A program made the translations under genes and the position numbers. Below are positions 34,256-40,437 of a stretch of DNA of 40,437 bases, piece by piece; the stretch's first letter is position 1, and every line of letters begins with the position of its first letter. A model generated the notes under the pieces. The model was not told the DNA's origin. It worked only from the letters and a program-made list of their open reading frames with translations, and did not search any database. Source of the stretch: Ophiocordyceps camponoti-saundersi (nom. inval.) (Eukaryota; Ascomycota; Sordariomycetes; Hypocreales; Ophiocordycipitaceae); assembly GCA_003339415.1 (NCBI GenBank), contig PDHQ01000302.1, positions 1 through 40,437 of the forward strand, in the 5' to 3' direction.

Positions 34256-35236
34256 ATGGGCGCGGCCCCACATCTCCGGCCCGAGCCGGCCTCCCCGGCA
34301 CGGGACCCACCCTTCCCGCTCGAGCATGAACTCGTTGCGGGCAACTCCACTCCGGCCGGCACGCTTCCCGGGTATCCCCAGCTCTCCATCGGCGACCCCC
34401 CCCAGCTGTGGGCCTTTCTCAACTCGGAGCTCTGGGCAACGGATCTCGAAGCCATCGCGCCCAGGCTCTGGTGGATGTCCAAGCCCGACAGCGCCAACAT
34501 CTCACCGCTTCACCGCCAGATCATCAAACGCCGCACCATCGTCATCACCGAAGATCCGCGTCTGCACCTCGTCTGGATCGACAACCGCATCTTCATCAAA
34601 CCCCTGCCACGATATCTTCTTTCGCACTCCTCCTGGCACCATCACCTTTGCGCCGAAGCGAGCAATGCCGATGAGCGAAGGGATCGTCTTGCCCGCGCTG
34701 CTTTGGGTTATCTACGCTCCTTTCGATACCTGATACGATACGAGTCGGACCTGCGTATCGCCCAGCAATCGAATCTTTGCCTCGTCCCTCTTGACGTCTC
34801 GTGGGCTCAGTTCTCGCGCTTCGCCTTGGATATCGCTTCCATCGTCGACGACGACGTTAGTCCGCGCTATTACTTCGGCGAGATACGACTAACGAGACTC
34901 AATTTCTACGCGCCTTTCCTCCTTGGAAAGTCCCACTATCAGCGCGTCGAGTACCAGTACGCCTCCTACTTCGCTCGCTCGTATGCGCCTCTCCTGTTCG
35001 TCATCGGCGTCACATCTGTCATCCTCGCCGCGCTGCAGGTCGCCGTAGCCGTCGATCAGGACCAGGTCAAAAGCGGACGCGTGATAGCGAGTCTGGGCCT
35101 GTGGCTGAGCGTCACTGTCATGGTGATATTCTGCAGTCTTTTCTTCGGCCTTGCGATTCTATTGGTCTACAAGATAGCGAAGGAGTGGCACTTTGCCGTC
35201 CGTCATCGCCGTCGACTACTGAAATCAGGTCCCTGA
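34256..35236 (+). CDS. Two-TM fungal protein of unknown function (DUF6601-like)
   Basis: The start at MGAAPHLRPEPAS gives 326 aa; earlier in-frame ATGs give a low-complexity leader. The soluble N-terminal domain contains LWAFLNSELWATDLEAIAPRLWWMS, PLHRQIIKRRTIVITEDPRLHLVW and PRYYFGEIRLTRLNFYAP. Two membrane helices follow at about residues 244-266 and 276-306. The pattern matches a fungal-specific family I recall as DUF6601, role unknown; the family name is from memory. Confidence 0.82.
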   Translation: MGAAPHLRPEPASPARDPPFPLEHELVAGNSTPAGTLPGYPQLSIGDPPQLWAFLNSELWATDLEAIAPRLWWMSKPDSANISPLHRQIIKRRTIVITEDPRLHLVWIDNRIFIKPLPRYLLSHSSWHHHLCAEASNADERRDRLARAALGYLRSFRYLIRYESDLRIAQQSNLCLVPLDVSWAQFSRFALDIASIVDDDVSPRYYFGEIRLTRLNFYAPFLLGKSHYQRVEYQYASYFARSYAPLLFVIGVTSVILAALQVAVAVDQDQVKSGRVIASLGLWLSVTVMVIFCSLFFGLAILLVYKIAKEWHFAVRHRRRLLKSGP

Positions 35237-35733
35237 TTTTCGATGATCGGGGCTCAAAGGCCGACAGAGCTACTTCATAGGAACAGTTTTGTGAGTGGTA
35301 TCTGCCGACGGCAAAGGGCATTACAATAAGCAAAGCGGGATCAATCTGTATGTGATGCTGAGCCGAGAGAAGGGCAGAGCACAGGGACTGAAAGGGGAGA
35401 ACAGGAGGGGGGGGGCTTGCCTATGTGATTACGCGTTATACTTGGTCCTGACAGGCGGTACAGCCCCTTTCCCACAAGATGGCTCTCACTTTGCTTCTTG
35501 TCATGCACCTTCGCAGTTGGCAGACGCGCACTATAGTTTCAATGACACGTACTCTCATGGTTGTGTGTGTTCCGGCTCTGAGATACTTTGAAACATCTAA
35601 GCAAGACCCGTTTGAGTGTACCCATGTGTAAACAGAAGTATTTGAAATGCAAGAGGACAATAACGTTCGTGTAGGTAGGTAAATGGATGACTATCTATCT
35701 TACTCACATCTCCTGTTGACTTGATTGATCCGG
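35237..35733. other. Intergenic, 3' ends of two convergent genes
   Basis: It contains a nine-G run (35407-35415) and no ORF of note. Confidence 0.55.
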
Positions 35734-38700
35734 TCACTCGTTATACTCGATGATAAATCGCGGTGACTCGGCAACGTCCCAGTCATCCGTCTTGTTCGCA
35801 TCACCAAAGATCCGCAGAGCCCGGAGGACAATCCTGTACGCCCCCTTGGGCGGGTACGTCCCCGAATCGAGTTTGCCATCCCAGATAAGGTCAGTCAAAT
35901 CGCTCGCTATCCAGGCTCCCGGAGATCCATGTAATGAACCGGTGATATTAATTTCATAGCTGCGGATAGGACTTCCACCAGACTCGGAAGATACGAGACT
36001 GGCCCGAAGCAGCGGTATGCCGAGCGAAGCGTTTACAACCAATTCGAACGGAGACTCCTCAGGTAACGGGGGCAATCTTAGACTGAGGCCATCGTAGACC
36101 ACTTCATCCCGATAATTAAGCATGATGCTATCCTTGGAGGCAAGAACTTGGTGATCTCGCAAAAATCCGGCTACGCCTTGATAAGGGATAGAGAGAGATG
36201 AGCCATCAGAGCCGTTGACAGCAATCCAGCCGGACCATATAGGGAGACGGCTAGTATCGAGACCTTCAGGGGGAGATGCCGATACATGAATGGTAGCTGA
36301 ATCACCCGGTTCCAACGCCAGTGTGGTCTCATCGAGCTCGATGGGAGCTGAGATATTGACCGTTTCGATAGCTCCGTGGTACTTGGAACGCGAGCCGTCG
36401 GCCGTGAAGGCGTAGACGGTAATAGCAGGAACATTCGAGAGCCGGTAGCTGACTTTCCTTAAGCCTTCATTCTTCAGAGTCAAGTTGAGCGTGGGATAGA
36501 TGCCATGCTCATCGGCCTGCTTGAAGTTCAGAGCAGCCGGCTTGACGAATGTTGTGGCATGCGCAGCGTCAAAAGCGCGGATCAAACCTCCTCCCTGTTG
36601 AGAGACAGGGGCAAGGTAAGGTTGAAAGCTCACGGTATCATGGTAGAGCTGCGGATGCGAGTGCGACACCAAGAGGTTCTCGATAGAGGACGCATCGAAG
36701 ATGCGTCCGTCTCTGGCATATTTTTCGCGGATGAGAGCAACGATACCGGCAAGGAGAGGCGCAGAGGAAGATCCTGACCTGTACAAACTACCTGTGTGTC
36801 TGGCTGTCGTTGATACGACCCCATTTCCGATAACACATAGAGAAGGCTTGAGAGCAAGATCCCAGGTCGGGCCCCAGGAGCTGAAGTAGGCGACGGCACC
36901 GGCCATGTCTTCTGGATACTCATAGTAAAGCTGAGGAGCCTCGCTGTTCGGATAAGGTGCGGTGATCTGGACTTTGCGGCCGGCTCTAAGAGCCTCGAAT
37001 ATCGTCATGGCAGTTTCTTGCTCAACCATGCCGATGGCTTCGACACTCATAGGCCAAGTTTCGATGTAGAATGAAGTCGGAATTTCCGAATACAGGAGGA
37101 TGTATCTGGCGCCTTGGTCGGCAAGGGCTTTGACATGAAAAGACGAGCCAGAGCCAGTGGTATTGTGGCCATCGCAAGCCCCCAGGCGAGCCATGACAAT
37201 TTTGTTGGTCAGATCCGGCATCTTATCCGGCCATTCGCCACAGGGCTCATCGCCATTAAGACCAGGGGTAAAGACGTCCATGGGTGTGTTGGTGAAGTTG
37301 TGCGGCGGAGAAGCCGGGAAGAGACGAAAGAAAACCTTCCCATCCCCGTCAACGCTATAGTGAGCGCGAGTCACAAGTTCCGGCAGGGCTTCGTTGTTCA
37401 TTATGCCGACCGAGATGACCCCTTCGTCCGAGGCCGGATCGATGTTGGAGAAGAATCCTTCGGAGCCGAAATTACCAGCTGCTTGGACGAAGACTACCCC
37501 GGCGGCGACAGCCTCTTGCGCGGCTTTCGAAATCACGCTCTGGGACCAACCACCCTCGATGCCGGCAGTCGAGACGATGACGTTTGCGCCATCGTCGACG
37601 GCTCTGCGAATGGCCTCGACCATAACTTGGCTAGGAAGCTCGCTGTCGCAGGCGACGCGGTAGACACCTAGTTCGGCACCAGGGGCAACGCCTATGAAAC
37701 CGAGTTCGTTGTCCTGAGCGGCGATGAGGCCCGCAGCAAAGGTGCTATGGCCATTGGGATTGCAGTCCTGGGGTGTCGGCCGGTTTCTCACAAGGTCGGC
37801 CCCGAACGAGACGAGGCAGCCGGGTCCGAAACAACCGCCGAGGGCAGGGTGTAGAAAGTCAACCTAGAAAACACATGTATATTACACCCCGGTTCATCAT
37901 CGTCTTAGCTTCTGTCACTCTTTGGTCCGTATAAAATTCCCAGACAGACAAAACACAAGCACTCGTCTTTGTTACACTTTTCTTTCCCACATCTATTCAA
38001 TCAACTCCAGTAATTCCCTCCCTTTACCCACGTCCTCGGAAAGAAGAGTTTCATGTACGTACACCCGAGCCAATGATGGCGATCTTTGAGCCTTTGCCCG
38101 TGAGGCCCTCGTGATGAAGCTTGTCAATCTGCATCATGGAGAGAGGCCGCTTCACCTCGGCCGACTTCTCAAGCGACTCGTCGCGGCGTATCAGTGAGGA
38201 TCCGTCGTCGTCGTCGTCGTCGTTGCCAAACTCGTCGTCGACAAGAGCAGGTGGTCTGTTGCCTCCCCTTTTCTCAAGCTTGTCATCAACGAGACTCATC
38301 GCAGGCGGCCGGACGCCTCCCCTTCTCATGATGGCACGAGGTTCAGAAAGCTCGTCATCGACAAGAGCAGGGGGTCGATTACCTCCCCTCTTCACGAGGC
38401 CGTCGTAAATAAGGGTGTGTGCTGGCGGTCGGCCACCTCTCTTCACGAGCTCATCATCGACCAGGGCAGGTGGTCGGCCACCTCCTCTTTTCACGAGCTC
38501 GTCATCGACAAGACCATACGCAGGTGGTCTGTTGCCTCCCCTCTTCACAAGCTCGCCATCAACAAGGGTATAAGCAGGTGGTCGTACGCCTCCTCTCTTC
38601 ACGAGCTCATCATCGACCAGGGCAGGCGGTCGGCCACCTCCTCTTTTCACGAGCTTGTCATCGACAAGACCGTACGCAGGTGGTCTGTTGCCTCCCCTCT

Positions 38701-39377
38701 TCACGAGCTCGCCATCAACAAGACCGTATGCAGGTGGTCTGTTGCCTCCCCTTTTCACGAGCTCGTCATCAACAAGGGCGGGAGGACGGACACCTCCCCT
38801 CTTCACGAGCTCGTCATCAACAAGAGGGTGTGCTGGCGGTCGGATACCCCCTCTCTTGACGAGCTCGTCATCGACAAGAGTCTTCGCTGGCGGACGTATG
38901 CCTCCCCTTTTCACGAGCTCGTCATCGACAAGGCTGTTGGCGGGGGGTCTTACGCCTCCCCTTCTCATGATAGCCAAACGTTGAGCAAACTCATTGTCGA
39001 ACAAGGTAGGGGGTCGGATGATGCCCCGTCTCAATATCGTCATGTCGGTGTCATCTTGTGCACCTTCCTCGAGGACCACAGGCCCAACAGTGGGCTGCCG
39101 TTTCTCAAGCAAGGCCGCTTCGGTTGGGGAATCGCTGTTGCTGATACTCCCCAAGGGATTTCTCCCGGCTGACGGCGCTCGTCTCGCCTCACCATGATCC
39201 CTGACATTCTGAAAAAGGAAAGAACGAATCTTAGCTGTATGTCCATTCCAAGCTTGTTTGTCCTCAGGTTACACTTACAGTCTCGGGCTGGGATAAGAGC
39301 TTCCTGTTGATGGAGGTAGCCTCAGAAAGGGAGGAAAAGGCGACAGCAAGCGCCGTCACAACTTGTAGACTTCTCAT
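35734..39377 (-). CDS. Secreted Kex2-repeat precursor fused to a degenerate S8 subtilase-like protein
   Basis: Exons 39377-39279, 39208-38063 and 37863-35734 (introns 70 and 199 nt, both phase 0) give 1124 aa. Exon 1 is a signal peptide (MRSLQVVTALAVAFSSLSEA). Residues 95-375 hold 15 tandem GGxRPPA units with dibasic ends, where subtilases usually have an I9 inhibitor propeptide. Exon 2 ends LTGKGSKIAIIGSG and exon 3 continues VDFLHPALGG, a normal Vpr/Pr1C-type continuation. His454 (NPNGHSTFAAG) and oxyanion Asn546 (AAGN) are present. The catalytic Asp position is Gly (IIGSG for IIDSG), and the Ser loop is SGSSSAPLLAG (Ser781), one residue short of SGTSxATPxxAG. A PA insert (about residues 590-720) and Fn3-like C-terminal domain follow. 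It is likely secreted; proteolytic activity is doubtful. Confidence 0.85.
37864..38062 (-). other. 199-nt intron between repeat domain and subtilase domain
   Basis: It starts GTACGT and ends TTTCTAG, and is longer than any other intron in the window. If retained, the frame reads V-R-T-stop. Confidence 0.75.
38183..39025 (-). repeat. 15 tandem Lys-Arg-delimited peptide units
   Basis: Units are 54 bp (18 aa, e.g. GGNRPPAYGLVDDELVKR) or 48 bp (16 aa, e.g. GGGRPPALVDDELVKR). Edge forms are 22-28 aa and end in Arg-Arg. The G-G-x-R-P-P-A start and L-V-D-(D/G)-E-L-V-K-R end are conserved, while the residue after GG (V, I, N, G) and the pair after A (NS, KT, HP, YG, YT, HT, MS or none) vary. Kex2 and Kex1-type trimming would release 14-16-residue peptides. 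Confidence 0.95.
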
Positions 39378-40309
39378 GATTTTTCAGAAGAACCAACTAG
39401 ATTGGGAAGGAGTGAAAGAAAAGGGTAAGAGTGAGAGGATCGTATCGAGAAAGAGTTGGGGAGCTGAATGTTGAGGACAAAAGGTCTGCAAACACCCATT
39501 ATATATACTCCAGCGGACGATGAGTGGTGTGGACCAGCCCGACAAGAGAGAGATGAGAGAATACATATGATTGGAAAGGGAAAGAAAAAACTAGAATAAG
39601 GGATTGAGAGAAAATGGGAAAAAAGGAGCCTCCTCCCTTGAGATGGTGGTTGCCTTCGTAACTCGCAATCTCTGCGGGATGTCTGGATAATGCTATTGCT
39701 AGGTACGATACGTGTGTATGCATGTATGTATCTACATACATACATAATACGCAACTCGGTAGCAGGACCTCGATTTTGCAAGTCTGTCATTATAGCTCCA
39801 GATAATCGCAGGGGTTAGACGATGTCGATGACGACGGAAGTGGAATGCAACCCTCGATCCCAATCCCAACCACCGGACGAACGCCTGGAGCAAGTCGATC
39901 CTGATGGATCCTGATTATCAGTAAATCGATTATGAGGCTACAAGCAAACCGCACCAAAGTGAGTTACTTTCCCATGTTTTTTGCTTTATTTTTCTTTCCC
40001 CTTAATCTTGTAACGGAACTCGTTCTCTCCTCACAACTCACGTCTCCAGATCTCAGGAGTTGGAACGCTATTCCAAACCTTGTCCATCTTGGAGGGATGA
40101 CAATAGTTCGAATGCTACTCCTCGGCTCGACCACGGGCTGGAATCGTCGGTTCTTTTTAATTGCTCCAATGAGCCCTCCAGAGACACGAGAATCAGGCGA
40201 TTGGGAGAAAGCATATATTAGCAGACTTTTATGTAGAGTATTCATATTTGCCACGGCACCTATTCCTATTAGACACGACATTCTGAAATTAGCGGTACGT
40301 ACCTGATAA
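39378..40309. other. Upstream intergenic region to the right-hand repeat
   Basis: It holds the promoter of the repeat-subtilase gene and a TATG/CATA microsatellite (about 39715-39748). A 124-codon ORF (39932-40306) has no recognisable feature and is not called. Confidence 0.5.
39499..39507 (-). promoter_or_regulatory. TATA box of the repeat-subtilase gene
   Basis: TATATATAA on the minus strand, about 120 bases upstream of the start codon, followed by a pyrimidine-rich leader typical of strongly expressed fungal genes. Confidence 0.55.
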
Positions 40310-40437
40310 CAAAGATAATTTTTTTTGCCCGGTATAAAGTCGTAGGACGCCTAAAGTTACTCGTAATCTATAGGTATCTATCTTTTCTGCCTACCTCTAC
40401 CTACTTTTACGTTTCTATGCCTAACTAAGCCTACCTA
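40310..40437. repeat. Start of a second RIP-like repeat at the right edge
   Basis: In the last roughly 120 bases CpA is absent, and TpG occurs only as TGCC. This is the same signature as the left block. The element type cannot be told from so little sequence. Confidence 0.6.

Noticed and set aside
37114..37671. 185-codon plus-strand ORF
   Set aside because: Antisense shadow of the subtilase domain.
38183..39025. CRISPR-like or satellite array
   Set aside because: The repeat is coding, conserved at protein level and delimited by Lys-Arg, not spaced by unique sequence.
38417..39172. 251-codon plus-strand ORF rich in repeated WSATS and HELVID motifs
   Set aside because: It is the antisense of the 54/48-bp repeat array; tandem repeats with unit length divisible by three keep all frames open.
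39932..40306. 124-codon plus-strand ORF
   Set aside because: No domain, signal peptide or start context; lies in promoter-side DNA next to the RIPed edge.

Overview
The window comes from the nuclear genome of a filamentous ascomycete, most likely a Sordariomycete and probably in Hypocreales. Genes are dense and GC-rich. Most have zero to three short introns (about 49-105 nt) with fungal CTGAC/CTAAC-like branch sites. An AT-rich block carries the mark of repeat-induced point mutation (RIP): CpA and TpG are almost absent and TpA is in excess.

Layout. (1) 1-~6950 is RIP-degraded repeat DNA. It holds a minus-strand Ty3/gypsy-type element in the order gag, protease, RT, RNase H, which runs off the left edge before integrase. 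(2) ~6950-14.3 kb is a tight housekeeping block: a CIA84-like complex I assembly factor (+), mitochondrial ribosomal protein bS18m (-), U3 snoRNP protein IMP3 (+) and an ERCC6L2-like SNF2 ATPase (-). (3) 14.3-20.5 kb is sparse, with an orphan ORF with a possible signal peptide and a three-exon cytochrome P450. (4) 20.4-31.7 kb carries PMP3 (57 aa, split by an intron), GPI11/PIG-F, ATG7, a tRNA-Glu(CTC) with a 9-nt intron, GPI16/PIG-T, LUC7 and a disordered coiled-coil protein. Long C homopolymers lie on the sense strand just upstream of PMP3, ATG7 and LUC7; the LUC7 one abuts a 10-N assembly gap. (5) 31.7-40.3 kb is accessory: a small secreted protein, a two-TM protein of unknown function and a secreted subtilase-like protein. 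(6) From ~40310 to the end CpA vanishes again, so another RIPed repeat starts there.

Most notable is the three-exon gene at 35734-39377 (minus). After a signal peptide it encodes about 15 tandem units of the form G-G-x-R-P-P-A...V-D-D-E-L-V, nearly all ending in Lys-Arg. This is the layout of a Kex2-processed repeat precursor such as a fungal RiPP or pheromone precursor. The next exon splices in phase into a Pr1C/Vpr-like S8 subtilase with PA and Fn3-like regions. The catalytic Asp position reads Gly (IAIIGSG), and the Ser loop reads GSSSAP, one residue shorter than GTSxATP. The protein therefore looks like a multi-peptide precursor fused to a possibly inactive protease. Retention of the 199-nt intron between the two parts would end translation after three residues and give a stand-alone peptide precursor.
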